Shown: positions 25,999-35,645, counted from the stretch's first letter. The stretch: 64,000 nucleotides of DNA from JANQOH01 sp965200095 (GCA_965200095.1 OZ241350.1:1054001-1118000), one strand, 5' to 3'. Numbers and translations are program-made. The notes: generated from the sequence alone by a model not told the origin.

Positions 25999-26430
25999 AT
26001 GGACGACAGGCTCTATCAGGAGGCGATTCTGGCCCTGGCGCGCGATGTCGCCCATGCGGGGCGCCTCGAGGCGCCGGACGGCGCGGCGTCGATGAACAAC
26101 CCGCTCTGCGGCGACCGGGCGACGGTCGAGGTGGCGCTCGACGGCGGGCGCGTTGCGGCGGTGGCGCACCGCGTGCGCGGCTGCCTGCTGTGCCGGGCGG
26201 CGGCGGCGGCGCTGGCGGCGGCGTTGCCGGGCTTCGAGGCGGCGGCGCTGGAGCGGGCGCGCGCCGACCTGCGGGCGATGCTCGCCGACGGCGCCCCGGC
26301 GCCCGGCCCGCCCTGGGAGGCGCTGCGTCATTTCCGCCCCGCGGCGGCGCATCGCAGCCGCCATGAGTGTGTGCTCCTCCCCTTCGAGGCGGCGGCGCGC
26401 GCCCTCGCCGAGGCGGCGGGCGCGCGTTGA
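25999..26430 (+). CDS. sufU: SufU/IscU-like sulfur-transfer scaffold protein
   Basis: A 143-residue NifU_N-type protein with the three conserved cysteines: NPLCGDRATVEV, GCLLCRAAA (one position later than the usual GxGCAIS-type site) and RHECVLLPFEA. The ATG is 5 bases after the sufS stop. As in other sufS-sufU pairs it probably receives persulfide sulfur from SufS. It is Ala-rich and somewhat divergent, so the assignment is a little less sure than that of SufS. Confidence 0.75.
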   Translation: MDDRLYQEAILALARDVAHAGRLEAPDGAASMNNPLCGDRATVEVALDGGRVAAVAHRVRGCLLCRAAAAALAAALPGFEAAALERARADLRAMLADGAPAPGPPWEALRHFRPAAAHRSRHECVLLPFEAAARALAEAAGAR

Positions 26431-26502
26431 CGCGCCCGCGCGTTTGCGATACTTCCCGAACCGCCGCGGCCGCACGGCGCCGCTCCCAGACAGGGCATCG
26501 CG

Positions 26503-26853
26503 ATGGATATCGAAGAAGAAAAACAAGGGTCCCTGGTGATCGTTTCGCCCATCGGCCGCGTTGACGGCGTCGGCGCTCCCGATCTGGAGAAGCGCTTCTC
26601 CGACATCGCCGAGCGCGGCGACTTCCGGATGCTGGTGGACTGCGCGCGCATGAACTACATCAGCAGCGCGGGCTTGCGCACGCTCCTCATCGGCGCCCGG
26701 AAATGCCAGCAGAACGGCGGTGGGTTGACCGTGTGCGCGTTGCAGCCGGAATGTCGGCAGGTGATGGAGATCAGCGGCTTCCTCGCCATCCTCAAATCCT
26801 ACGACACCCGCGACGAGGCGATCGCGGCGCAGGCCGGCGCCGACGGGGGCTGA
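26503..26853 (+). CDS. STAS-domain anti-sigma factor antagonist
   Basis: A 116-residue SpoIIAA/RsbV-like protein. It has the strand pattern LVIVSPIGRVDGVGAPDLE, the phosphorylatable Ser in NYISSAGLRTLL and a closing MEISGFLAIL. In partner switching it would be phosphorylated by an RsbW-type kinase and dephosphorylated by a PP2C phosphatase. Both appear downstream at 31836 and 30643, separated from it by the GPP34 and glnE genes. Confidence 0.9.
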   Translation: MDIEEEKQGSLVIVSPIGRVDGVGAPDLEKRFSDIAERGDFRMLVDCARMNYISSAGLRTLLIGARKCQQNGGGLTVCALQPECRQVMEISGFLAILKSYDTRDEAIAAQAGADGG

Positions 26854-26857
26854 CGCC

Positions 26858-27511
26858 GTGCTGACCCTGGTCGAGGAGATTGTGCTGTTGATGCTCGACG
26901 ACGAAGGATCGGTCCTGCCGATCCGCGAGACCACCATGGAATACGTGGTCGCCGGCGCCGTTCTCATGGACCTCGCTTTCGCCAACCGCATCGACACCGA
27001 CCCCGAGAAGCTTGTCGTCCTCAATACGCAGCCGACGGCGGATCCGCTGCTCGACGGCGTGCTCGCCCGCATTGCCGAGTCCGACGAGACGCGGAGCGTC
27101 GCTCACTGGGTCGAGACCGTCGCCCGGCACGAAGCGAAGTCCGTGCGCGAGGGAGCGCTGGAGAAGCTCATCGAGCGAGGCATCCTCGAACGACGCGACG
27201 AAAGGTTCCTCTGGGTGTTCGAATCGCGGCGCTATCCGGTGATCGACGGGCGCGCGGAACGCGAGGCGAAACTGCGCATCGCGGGCGTTCTCCTGTCCGA
27301 CGATTTCCCCGACCCGCGCGATGTCGCCATGATCTGTCTGGTGGATGCGTGCAACCTTCTCCCCGACATCTTCTCCAACCGGGAAATCGACAAGGTGGGG
27401 CCGCGCACCGAACAGCTTCGCAAGATGGATCTGATCGGGCGCGAGATCGGCGGCGCCATCGCCGAAATCGAACGTTCGATCATGATCGCGATGACCCAGA
27501 CCCCGCACTGA
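26858..27511 (+). CDS. GPP34 (GOLPH3-like) family protein
   Basis: A 217-residue helical protein related to the GOLPH3/Vps74 family, with LTLVEEIVLLMLDDEGS at the N-terminus, VAGAVLMDLAFANRID and a DRR-like REGALEKLIERGIL region. Eukaryotic relatives bind PI4P, while the bacterial role is largely unknown. It starts at a GTG 4 bases after the STAS gene and ends just before glnE, implying an operon. Finding it next to STAS may indicate a membrane-stress signalling link (inference). Confidence 0.8.
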   Translation: MLTLVEEIVLLMLDDEGSVLPIRETTMEYVVAGAVLMDLAFANRIDTDPEKLVVLNTQPTADPLLDGVLARIAESDETRSVAHWVETVARHEAKSVREGALEKLIERGILERRDERFLWVFESRRYPVIDGRAEREAKLRIAGVLLSDDFPDPRDVAMICLVDACNLLPDIFSNREIDKVGPRTEQLRKMDLIGREIGGAIAEIERSIMIAMTQTPH

Positions 27512-27512
27512 C

Positions 27513-30500
27513 ATGCCGGCGCCGGATCGATCGGGAGACGAAAGCGAAGAGAGGGACTGGCTCGATGCGGCCGCCCTGCCGCGCCCGGGCGACGCGGCGG
27601 CGCTCGATCTCCACCGGGACCTCTGGCGGGAAGCCGCGGAGCGCGAGGACGACGAAGAACTCCGCGCGTTCTGCCTCGGCGCCGGCGACCGCCCCGGGAG
27701 GCGCGCGCTGCTGGACGCGGTTTTCGCCAACAGCCCGTTCCTGAGCCGTTGCCTGATTGCCGAACCCGCTTTCGCGCGACTGTTGATCGAGAAGGGCCCC
27801 GACGCCGCCTGCGCCCGGTCGCTCGACGGCGCGAACGGCGTCGATGTCGACGCCGACGAATCCTCCGAAACCCTGATGAAGCGTCTGCGCATCGCGAAGC
27901 GGCGCGCGGCGCTCGCCATCGGCGTCGCCGACATCGCGGCGGCGTGGCCGCTCGACAGAATCACCCGCCGGTTGTCCGAACTCGCGGAAGCCTCGCTGCG
28001 GGCCGTGTGCCGTCACCTGCTGCGCGCGGCGCACAAGTCCGGCGGCATTGCGCTCCCCGACCCCGGACGTCCGGAAACCGGTTCCGGGCTGATCGTGCTC
28101 GGCATGGGCAAGCTCGGGGCGCACGAACTCAACTATTCCAGCGATGTCGACCTTATCGTGCTTTACGACGAGGACCGGGCGGACTGCCGCGGCGAACCGC
28201 AGCGCCTGTTCGTTCGCCTCGCGCGCCGTCTCGTCGCGATCATGGAGGAGCGCACGGCCGACGGATACGTCTTCCGCACCGACCTGCGGCTTCGGCCCGA
28301 CCCGGCCTCCACTCCGCTTGCCCTGTCGGTGCGCGCGGCGGGGAGCTATTACGAGACCGCGGGGCGGACGTGGGAGCGCGCGGCGATGATCAAGGCGCGG
28401 CCGGTGGCCGGCGACGACGAAGCCGGCGCCGTCTTTCTCGACACGCTTCGCCCCTTCGTGTGGCGCCGCCGGCTGGACTTCGCCGCCGTTCAGGACATGC
28501 AGGGCATCAAGCGCAAGATCGACGCCTCGCGCGGCGGCGGCCGGATCGCGGTCGAGGGGCATGACGTCAAACTCGGCCGCGGCGGCATCCGCGAGATCGA
28601 GTTCTTCGCCCAGGCCCAGCAGCTCGCCTGGGGCGGGCGCGACCCCGACCTGCGCGAGCGCGAGACGGTTCCGGCGCTCGACGCCCTCGCCGCCGCCGGG
28701 CGGATAAAGCGCCGCGCCGCGGCCGAACTGCGCGAAGCCTATGAATTCCTTCGCGGCGTCGAACACCGGATCCAGATGGTCAACGACGCCCAGACGCAAA
28801 AGCTCCCCGGCGACGCCGGGGGGATGGCGCGCGCCGCCGCGTTCATGGGGTTCGACTCGACGGAGGCTTTTTCCGCCGCCCTCGTCGCGCGGTTGCGCAC
28901 CGTCGAACGCCATTACGCCGCCCTGTTCGAAGACCGCGCCCCCGCCGTCGAAGCCGCGCCGCTGTCCTTCGCCGGCTCCGCGCCGGAAGACGACGCCGAC
29001 ACCCTGCGCGCCCTGTCGGAGATGGGCTACGGAGACGGCGAGCGCGCCTGGGCGCTGGCTCATGGCTGGCTTACGGGGCGCTACGCTTCCCTGCGCGGCG
29101 AGCGGGCGCGCGAACTGGCGGCGGAGATCGCGCCGGTCGTCCTCCACGTCTTCGCAACATCGCCCGACCCCGATTCGGCGCTCTCGCGCTTCGACGGTTT
29201 CCTCGCCCGCCTGCCGGACGGCGTGCGTCTGTTCTCGCTGTTCTCCGCCAACCCCGAATTGCTGGGCCCGGTCGCCGAGATCATGGGTGTGGCGCCGCGC
29301 CTGGCCGAACGCCTGACCCTTTACCCCGACCTTCTCGAAAGCGTGCTCAGTCGCGACTTCGCCGATCTCGAAGTGCCCGACGACATCGGGCGCGACGCCG
29401 GGGTGGCGGACGCCGCGCGCCGCGGCCTCGTGCGCCTGTTCTACGCCCGCGAGTTCGGTCTCGCCGAGATGCGCGATCAGCTCGCGGGCGCCGTCGGCGG
29501 CGCGGCGGACTTTCAGGACTTCATGAGCGCGCAGCGGCGCTGGGCGAACGACCGCGCGTTTCAGATCGGCGTCCATGTGTTGCGCGGCCTGCTTACGCCG
29601 GTCGAGGCCGCGCGCCCGCTGTCCGACATCGCCGACGCCTCCCTCGGCGCCTTGATGCCGGCGGTCGAGGAGGCGTTCGCCTCGCGTCACGGCCGGGTCC
29701 CCGGCGGGCGCGTCGCGGTGGTGGCCTTCGGCAAGCTCGGCAGCCGCGAAATGACGGCGGGCTCCGACCTCGACCTCTTGTTCCTTTACGACCATGACGC
29801 GACGGCGGTCGAATCCGACGGCGCGCGCGCCCTGGCGCCGAGCGACTATTACGCGCGGCTTTGCCGGCGCCTCATCGCCGCGGCCACGGCGCCGACCGCC
29901 GAGGGCGCCCCGTGGCGCATCGACATGCGTCTGCGCCCCTCCGGCAACGCCGGTCCCCTCGCCTGCTCGCTCGACGCCTTCGTCCGCTATCAGCGTTCGC
30001 AGGCCTGGACATGGGAGCATCAGGCGCTGACGCGCGCCCGCGTCGTCCATGACGAAGGCGGACTCGGCGCCCGCTTCGACGAAGAGAAACACGCCGTGCT
30101 GACGCGCTCGCGGGACCCCGAGGCGCTCGCGCGCGATGTCGTGGAAATGCGCGGACGCATACGCCGCGAACATGGCGGGGCCGACGCGGGTTCGGTCAAG
30201 CACATCCGGGGCGGCCTCCTCGACACCGAATTCGCGGCCCAGTTCCTGCAATTGGCTCATGCTGCGCGGACTCCGGAAATCCTCGCCGGCGACCCGATCT
30301 CGGTGTTCGCCGCGGCCGGGAAATGCGGGGTTATCGACTCCGGCATGGCGCACGAACTTGCCGAGGCGGCGCGGCTGTGGCGCAATCTTCAGGGGATCCT
30401 TCGCCTGACTCTGGGCGTGGATTTCGTGGCGGGGGAGACGACGGGCGCGTTCAGGAGCGTCGTCGGGCGGTCGTGCGGCAGGCTTGTTTTCGAGGCGCTG

Positions 30501-30575
30501 GTCGAATCGATCGAGGAGACCGCCGCCCGCACGGCGCGTCACTTCGACAGTCTGGTCGGAAACGCCGCGGAATGA
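27513..30575 (+). CDS. glnE: Bifunctional glutamine synthetase adenylyltransferase/adenylyl-removing enzyme
   Basis: Adds and removes AMP on glutamine synthetase in response to nitrogen status. The 1020-residue length is typical. Two nucleotidyltransferase domains are present. The N-terminal deadenylase has GKLGAHELNYSSDVDLIVLY and the C-terminal adenylylase has GKLGSREMTAGSDLDLLFLY, each followed by an RLRP motif and a helical GlnD-type PII-UTase region. The ATG lies 1 base after the GPP34 stop. GlnE is normally independent of partner-switching genes, so its place here probably reflects operon insertion rather than shared function. Confidence 0.95.
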   Translation: MPAPDRSGDESEERDWLDAAALPRPGDAAALDLHRDLWREAAEREDDEELRAFCLGAGDRPGRRALLDAVFANSPFLSRCLIAEPAFARLLIEKGPDAACARSLDGANGVDVDADESSETLMKRLRIAKRRAALAIGVADIAAAWPLDRITRRLSELAEASLRAVCRHLLRAAHKSGGIALPDPGRPETGSGLIVLGMGKLGAHELNYSSDVDLIVLYDEDRADCRGEPQRLFVRLARRLVAIMEERTADGYVFRTDLRLRPDPASTPLALSVRAAGSYYETAGRTWERAAMIKARPVAGDDEAGAVFLDTLRPFVWRRRLDFAAVQDMQGIKRKIDASRGGGRIAVEGHDVKLGRGGIREIEFFAQAQQLAWGGRDPDLRERETVPALDALAAAGRIKRRAAAELREAYEFLRGVEHRIQMVNDAQTQKLPGDAGGMARAAAFMGFDSTEAFSAALVARLRTVERHYAALFEDRAPAVEAAPLSFAGSAPEDDADTLRALSEMGYGDGERAWALAHGWLTGRYASLRGERARELAAEIAPVVLHVFATSPDPDSALSRFDGFLARLPDGVRLFSLFSANPELLGPVAEIMGVAPRLAERLTLYPDLLESVLSRDFADLEVPDDIGRDAGVADAARRGLVRLFYAREFGLAEMRDQLAGAVGGAADFQDFMSAQRRWANDRAFQIGVHVLRGLLTPVEAARPLSDIADASLGALMPAVEEAFASRHGRVPGGRVAVVAFGKLGSREMTAGSDLDLLFLYDHDATAVESDGARALAPSDYYARLCRRLIAAATAPTAEGAPWRIDMRLRPSGNAGPLACSLDAFVRYQRSQAWTWEHQALTRARVVHDEGGLGARFDEEKHAVLTRSRDPEALARDVVEMRGRIRREHGGADAGSVKHIRGGLLDTEFAAQFLQLAHAARTPEILAGDPISVFAAAGKCGVIDSGMAHELAEAARLWRNLQGILRLTLGVDFVAGETTGAFRSVVGRSCGRLVFEALVESIEETAARTARHFDSLVGNAAE

Positions 30576-30642
30576 ATGCGCCATTGACGAAGCCGGCGCA
30601 GTGCGTAACTTGCGCCGTCGCAGGGCGCAGCGGAGGAACGGC

Positions 30643-31839
30643 ATGAATGAGATAGCGCAGACGCTGGAGGCGGCGGACCGGCCGCACAAGATACTCGCGG
30701 TCGATGACGAACCCGATTTCGAACGCCTCGTCCTCCAGCGTATGCGGCGCGACATCCGCGCCGGCCGCTATACCTTCGTCTTCGCGCGCAACGGCGTCGA
30801 GGCGCTTGCCCGCCTCAACGAAGAGCGCGATATCGACATGATCATCTCGGATATCAACATGCCCGAGATGGACGGTCTCACGCTTCTCGAACAGGTCTCC
30901 TCGGTGGACCCCAACGTCCGCTGCGTGATCGTCTCGGCCTATGGCGACATGAAGAACATCCGCACCGCGATGAACCGCGGCGCGTTCGACTTCGTGACCA
31001 AACCCATCGACTTCAAGGATCTGAAAGTCACCATCGAGCGCACCTTGTATCACCTCTCCATGCTGCGCGAGGCGCTGGAGTCGCGGGACAAGCTGGTGGC
31101 TCTGAAGAACGAGCTCAATCTCGCCCGCAACATGCAGCAGTCGATTCTGCCCGCCCAATTCCCCGGCGGGAACGACTTCCAGGTTTTCGCCAGCATGGAG
31201 CCGGCGCGCGATGTCGGCGGCGATTTCTACGACGTGCTCAAACTGGTGAACGACCGGGTCGGCATCGCCGTCGCCGACGTGTCGGGCAAGGGCGTGCCCG
31301 CCGCGTTGTTCATGATGTCGAGCCGCACGCTGCTCAAGGGCGCCGCCATCGGTCGGCCGAACCCCAACGACGTGCTGCGGGAGGTCAACCGCCTGCTTTA
31401 CGAGAACAACGATGCGGCGATGTTCGTCACCGTCTTCTTTGCGGTTTTCGATCCGGCGACGGGAGAGCTCGTCTACGCCAATGGGGGGCACAACCCGCCG
31501 CTCATCGTCCATGCCGACGGGAGTTCGAGCGAACTCGAGGTCGACCCGGGGATCGCCCTCGGCATGGTCCCGGACTTCCCCTTCGAGCAAAACCGGATGG
31601 TGCTCCAGCCCGGCGACTCGCTCATGCTCTATACCGACGGCGTCACCGAGGCCGAGAACGCCGATCGCGAACAGTTCGGCATGAAACGCCTGCGCGATGT
31701 CCTCGCCGGCGCGCCGCCCAGGGGCGCGCAGGACGCCAATACCGCGGTTTTCGGCGCGGTGCGCGATTTCGCCGGCGACGCTCCGCAATTCGACGACATC
31801 ACCTGCCTGACGCTCCACCGCGGCGGGGCCGGCCCGTGA
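30643..31839 (+). CDS. Receiver-PP2C (RsbU/SpoIIE-like) protein phosphatase
   Basis: A 398-residue response regulator with phosphatase output. The receiver (about 15-135) has the acidic pair in AVDDEPD, phospho-Asp in IISDINMPEMDG, the switch residue in IVSAYGD and Lys in VTKPID. A coiled-coil linker leads to a SpoIIE/PP2C domain (about 185-395) with ARDVGGDFYDVL, VADVSGKGVPAALFM, YANGGHNPPL, LYTDGVTEAEN and DDITCL metal-binding motifs. It should dephosphorylate the STAS protein at 26503 and is coupled to the downstream RsbW-like kinase by a GTGA overlap. Confidence 0.92.
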   Translation: MNEIAQTLEAADRPHKILAVDDEPDFERLVLQRMRRDIRAGRYTFVFARNGVEALARLNEERDIDMIISDINMPEMDGLTLLEQVSSVDPNVRCVIVSAYGDMKNIRTAMNRGAFDFVTKPIDFKDLKVTIERTLYHLSMLREALESRDKLVALKNELNLARNMQQSILPAQFPGGNDFQVFASMEPARDVGGDFYDVLKLVNDRVGIAVADVSGKGVPAALFMMSSRTLLKGAAIGRPNPNDVLREVNRLLYENNDAAMFVTVFFAVFDPATGELVYANGGHNPPLIVHADGSSSELEVDPGIALGMVPDFPFEQNRMVLQPGDSLMLYTDGVTEAENADREQFGMKRLRDVLAGAPPRGAQDANTAVFGAVRDFAGDAPQFDDITCLTLHRGGAGP

Positions 31840-32258
31840 GCGCAAAACTCTCCCTGCACATGGACTCCAGGATCGAGGAGCTGCGGCGTATCGACGCCGC
31901 GGTGGAGGAATTCGCCCGCGCCGAGAACTGGCCCGCCGACGTAGCGTATCAGATCAAACTCGCCATCGAGGAAGTCACGGTCAACGTCATCCATCACGCT
32001 CATGACGACGGCGCAGGCCACCGGGCCGGCATCGACATCGTCTCCGACGCCGACGCCGTCACCGTGGAGATTGTGGACGACGGGAAACCCTTCGACCCGC
32101 TGACCGAAGCCCCCGTGCCCGACATAAACGCCTCCATAGAGGACCGGCCCATCGGCGGGCTCGGCGTCTATCTCGTCAAGACGATGATGGACGAGACGCG
32201 CTATCGCCGCGAGGACGGGCGCAACCGGCTGACGATGGTCAAGCGGAGAAGCGGGTGA
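31836..32258 (+). CDS. RsbW/SpoIIAB-like anti-sigma factor serine kinase
   Basis: A 140-residue GHKL-type ATPase. It shows the N box AIEEVTVNVIHHA, G1 box DDGKPFDP and G2-like GGLGVYLVKTMMD. Such proteins bind a sigma factor or another target and phosphorylate a STAS antagonist. The GTG start overlaps the phosphatase stop. No sigma factor is encoded nearby, so the ultimate target is unknown. Confidence 0.9.
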   Translation: MSAKLSLHMDSRIEELRRIDAAVEEFARAENWPADVAYQIKLAIEEVTVNVIHHAHDDGAGHRAGIDIVSDADAVTVEIVDDGKPFDPLTEAPVPDINASIEDRPIGGLGVYLVKTMMDETRYRREDGRNRLTMVKRRSG

Positions 32259-33484
32259 TCGGGGCGGCGCGCGGCGTCCTGGCGCTTGCCGCCCTCTGCG
32301 CGTTCTGTATCGCCGGCGCCGCGGGCGCCCAGGAGACGGAGCCGACGGAGCCCGAAGAGGAAGCGGCCGACCCCGACCGCGCCGGCGTTTCCGACAATAT
32401 GGTGCTGTTCGGCCAGTCGGCCGCGTTCAGCGGTCCCGCCCGCGCCCTCGGCGACAAGATGCGGGCCGGCATCGTCGCGGCCTTCCGCGAAGCGAACTTC
32501 ATGGGCGGCGTTCATGGCCGCCGCCTCGAACTCCTGTCGCTGGACGACGCCTACGAGCCCGAGGGCGCCATCGCCAACACCCGCCGCCTGATCGCCGAGG
32601 ACAAGGTCTTCGCGCTCATCGGATCGGTCGGCACCCCGACGGCGCGCGCGGCGATCCCCATCGCGGACGACGCCGGCGTGCCGTATATCGCGCCGCTCTC
32701 GGGGGCCACCTTCCTGCGCAACCCGGAAAGGCGGAACATCGTCAACCTGCGCGCTTCCTATTTCCAGGAGACCGGGACCATCGTCGACGCTCTGGTCGAC
32801 GAGCGCGGCATCGAGCGCATCGGCGTGCTTTTCCAGGAAGATTCGTTCGGCCGCGCGGGCTACGAAGGAGTCCGCCGCGCGCTCGAACGGCACGGCCTCG
32901 CCCCGGTCGCGACCGGGGTTTATCCGCGCAACACCACGGCCGTCAAGACGGCGCTGCTCGACCTGCGCGGCGCGGACCCCGGCGCGGTGGTGCTCGTCGG
33001 CGCCTACCGGCCCGTTGCGACCGCCATCTCATGGTCGCGGCAGATCGGCTTCGACCCGCTGTTCATCACCATCTCTTTCGTCGGCAGCAACGCGCTGGCG
33101 TCGGCGCTCGGCGACGCGGGCCCCGGGGTCTACGTGACCCAGGTTGTCCCGTTCCCCCTGGCGGACGACCCGCCGGTCGCCGCATATTACCGCGAGGCGC
33201 TGGTGATCCACTCGCCCGGAGTCCGCCCCGGCTTCGTATCGCTGGAAGGCTATCTCGCGGGCCGCCTGGCCACCTTTGCGCTCGAACGGTGCGGCCCCGA
33301 CCCCGGGCGGGCGTGTTTTCTCGACGCGATGCGCGGCGTCGATGCGTCCTTCGATGTCGACGGCTTCCCGCTGCAATTCGGCGAGGGCGACAATCAGGGG
33401 TCGGACGCCGTCTTCCTCACCGTCATCGGCGACGACGGGCGCTTCCATCCCATCGACACGCTGGCCGACGCGGCGCAGCCATGA
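32255..33484 (+). CDS. Periplasmic ligand-binding protein (branched-chain amino acid type)
   Basis: A 409-residue secreted protein of the Peripla_BP_6/LivK family with a signal peptide (about 1-25), an acidic linker and the two-lobed fold. Typical stretches are LFGQSAAFSGPARALG, LDDAYEPEGAIANTRRLI, FALIGSVGTPTARA, FQEDSFGRAGYEG and LVGAYRPVA. No ABC transporter permeases or ATPases follow. It overlaps the next gene, a membrane histidine kinase, by ATGA, so it probably serves as a ligand sensor for that kinase rather than as a transporter component (inference, with precedent in TorT-TorS-like systems). Confidence 0.85.
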   Translation: MIGAARGVLALAALCAFCIAGAAGAQETEPTEPEEEAADPDRAGVSDNMVLFGQSAAFSGPARALGDKMRAGIVAAFREANFMGGVHGRRLELLSLDDAYEPEGAIANTRRLIAEDKVFALIGSVGTPTARAAIPIADDAGVPYIAPLSGATFLRNPERRNIVNLRASYFQETGTIVDALVDERGIERIGVLFQEDSFGRAGYEGVRRALERHGLAPVATGVYPRNTTAVKTALLDLRGADPGAVVLVGAYRPVATAISWSRQIGFDPLFITISFVGSNALASALGDAGPGVYVTQVVPFPLADDPPVAAYYREALVIHSPGVRPGFVSLEGYLAGRLATFALERCGPDPGRACFLDAMRGVDASFDVDGFPLQFGEGDNQGSDAVFLTVIGDDGRFHPIDTLADAAQP

Positions 33485-35637
33485 ATTCGGCGCTGAAGCG
33501 CGTAACCGCGGTGCGGTCGCGCATATCGACCCAGCTCTATTTCGGCATCGCCGGCGCGGTGTTGATGACCTTCGCCGCGACGATAGTGGGCTGGGTGTCC
33601 TTCGTCCGCGTCGGCGAGGTCCAGAGCCGGGTGAATCAGGGGAGCGTGCCGGCGCTGGCGGCGGCGTTCGGGGTGGCGCAGCAAAGCGGGGCTCTCGTCG
33701 CCGCCGCCACTCGCCTCACCGCGGCGCAGACCGTCGAGGACCTCGCCCAGGTCAGCCGCGGGATCGTCGAGGACCGCACCGCCTTCGAAGCGGAAATGGC
33801 CACCCTCGCACAGCGCGGGGGAGAAGACGAGAGCGCGCGACGCATCGGCGAACACGGCGCCGCGATCATGGCCAATATCGAAGCGGTGTTGACACTGGTG
33901 TTGCAACGCTTCTCGCTGAATTCGCTCCGCGCCGAACTGCGCGACGATCTGGCGGAACTGCGCGACGAGTTGATCGACATTCTCGTTCCCGCCATCGACG
34001 ACCAGCTGTTCTACGCCATGACCGGCTACCGCGAGCTGGGCGCGCCGCCGGCCCCCCGCGCCGAGCACTTCTCGGAAGCCGAACTCAGCCGCTACCGCCA
34101 CCTCGCCGAGCTGCGCGAGGACGCGACGATCGGCACCGAGATCCTTGCGACGATCCTCAACACGTCCGATCCGTCGTTGCTCGAACCGCTGCGCGAACGT
34201 TTCGAGGGAACGGCGCGCGGGCTCGAACGCCGCCTTGCCGCTCTCGGCATGGCCGGGCTGCACGACATGCTGAAGCCGAGCTTCGACCGCATGACCTCCC
34301 TCGGCCTCGACTCCGAGCGGGGTCTGCTCGACCTGCGCGCGCGCGAGCTCGAACTGGCGGCGCATCAGCGGGACCTGCTGGCGCGTAACCGCGACCTCGC
34401 CGTCTCCCTCGTCGTCGAGGCGGAGGGCCTCGTCGCCACCGCCGAGGCGAGCGCGCGAGACGCCGCCCGCGCTTCCGAATCCGCGATCCTCACCGGGCGC
34501 AACCTCCTGCTGGGCCTGAGCATCGCCAGCATCGTCGGCGCCGTGCTCATCGCGTGGTTGCTCATCGGCCGCGTGCTGCTGCGTCGCCTCCAGAAACTGT
34601 CCGAGCGCATGCGGCGCATGGCCGAGGGCGACCTCGAGGAAAAGGTCGAAATCATCGGCAACGACGAAGTGGCGGAAATGGCCTCGGCGCTCGAGGTCTT
34701 CCGCCGCCACGCTCTCGAGGTGCAGCGCCTCAATCTGGTGGAAAAACTCGCCGACGAACTGCGCGACAAGAACTCCCAGCTCGAAAACACCCTCGCCGAC
34801 CTGCAACGCGCCCAGGATCAGATCGTCGTGCAGCAGAAACTCGCCGCGCTCGGCGAGCTCACCGCCGGCGTCGCCCACGAGATCAGGAACCCCCTCAATT
34901 TCGTCAAGAACTTTTCGGAAAGCTCCGAGGAACTCCTGGAGGAGCTCCTCGAGGAAGTGCGCGAGGCGGCGGACAGCGCCGCCGACGGCAACGGCAAGGA
35001 CGCCGACGCCGAGGAGCGTCTCTCGCTGATCGACGAGATCGGCGCCGACGTGACCGAGAACCTGAAACGGATCCGCCAGCACGGCGAGCGCGCCAACCGC
35101 ATCGTCGAGAGCATGTTGCAGATGGGGCGCGGGTCCGGCGAAAAGCAGAAGACGAACCTCAACCTGCTGCTCGACGAACACGCCCGCCTCGCCTATCACA
35201 GCGCGCGCGCCACCGATTCGGACTTCCGCCTCGACATCCGGCAGGACTTCGATGAGGAGGTCGGCGAGCTCGAGGTCATCCCGCAGGACCTGGGCCGCGT
35301 CTTCCTCAACATGGTCGGCAACGCCTGCCACGCCACCGACGACCGCCGGCGCGCCGCGGCGGAGGACGGCGACAAGAGCTACGAACCCACCCTCATGTTG
35401 TCCACGAAGGCCGTCGACGACCGGGTCGTGGTGCGCATCCGCGACAATGGCGGCGGCATCCCGCCCGATGTCCTGGAGAAGATGTTCAACCCGTTCTTTA
35501 CGACCAAGCCCGCCGGACAGGGCACCGGCCTCGGACTCGCCATATCCAACGACATCGTGCGCCAGCACGGCGGCGAAATTAAGGTCGACTCGAAAGTCGG
35601 CGAATTCACCGAAATGACGGTCGAACTGCCGCGCTGA
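33481..35637 (+). CDS. Membrane sensor histidine kinase (TorS-like sensor, HAMP, HisKA-type)
   Basis: A 718-residue kinase. TM1 lies at about 20-42 and TM2 at about 343-365; between them is a helical periplasmic sensor of about 300 residues. A HAMP domain, coiled coil and kinase core follow, with phospho-His466 (GVAHEIRNPLNFVKNF), N box NMVGNACHAT, RDNGGGIP and GTGLGLAISND. It has no receiver domain and no adjacent regulator; the receiver-PP2C protein at 30643 in the same operon is a reasonable target, which would link ligand sensing to partner switching (inference). Its last 50 or so codons recur as a decayed copy at 39690-39831. Confidence 0.9.
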   Translation: MNSALKRVTAVRSRISTQLYFGIAGAVLMTFAATIVGWVSFVRVGEVQSRVNQGSVPALAAAFGVAQQSGALVAAATRLTAAQTVEDLAQVSRGIVEDRTAFEAEMATLAQRGGEDESARRIGEHGAAIMANIEAVLTLVLQRFSLNSLRAELRDDLAELRDELIDILVPAIDDQLFYAMTGYRELGAPPAPRAEHFSEAELSRYRHLAELREDATIGTEILATILNTSDPSLLEPLRERFEGTARGLERRLAALGMAGLHDMLKPSFDRMTSLGLDSERGLLDLRARELELAAHQRDLLARNRDLAVSLVVEAEGLVATAEASARDAARASESAILTGRNLLLGLSIASIVGAVLIAWLLIGRVLLRRLQKLSERMRRMAEGDLEEKVEIIGNDEVAEMASALEVFRRHALEVQRLNLVEKLADELRDKNSQLENTLADLQRAQDQIVVQQKLAALGELTAGVAHEIRNPLNFVKNFSESSEELLEELLEEVREAADSAADGNGKDADAEERLSLIDEIGADVTENLKRIRQHGERANRIVESMLQMGRGSGEKQKTNLNLLLDEHARLAYHSARATDSDFRLDIRQDFDEEVGELEVIPQDLGRVFLNMVGNACHATDDRRRAAAEDGDKSYEPTLMLSTKAVDDRVVVRIRDNGGGIPPDVLEKMFNPFFTTKPAGQGTGLGLAISNDIVRQHGGEIKVDSKVGEFTEMTVELPR

Positions 35638-35645
35638 CCTTTCGC

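Noticed and set aside
33481..35637. The response regulator at 11058 as the cognate partner of this kinase
   Set aside because: It is over 20 kb away with no shared operon. The receiver-PP2C protein in the same operon is a better candidate.
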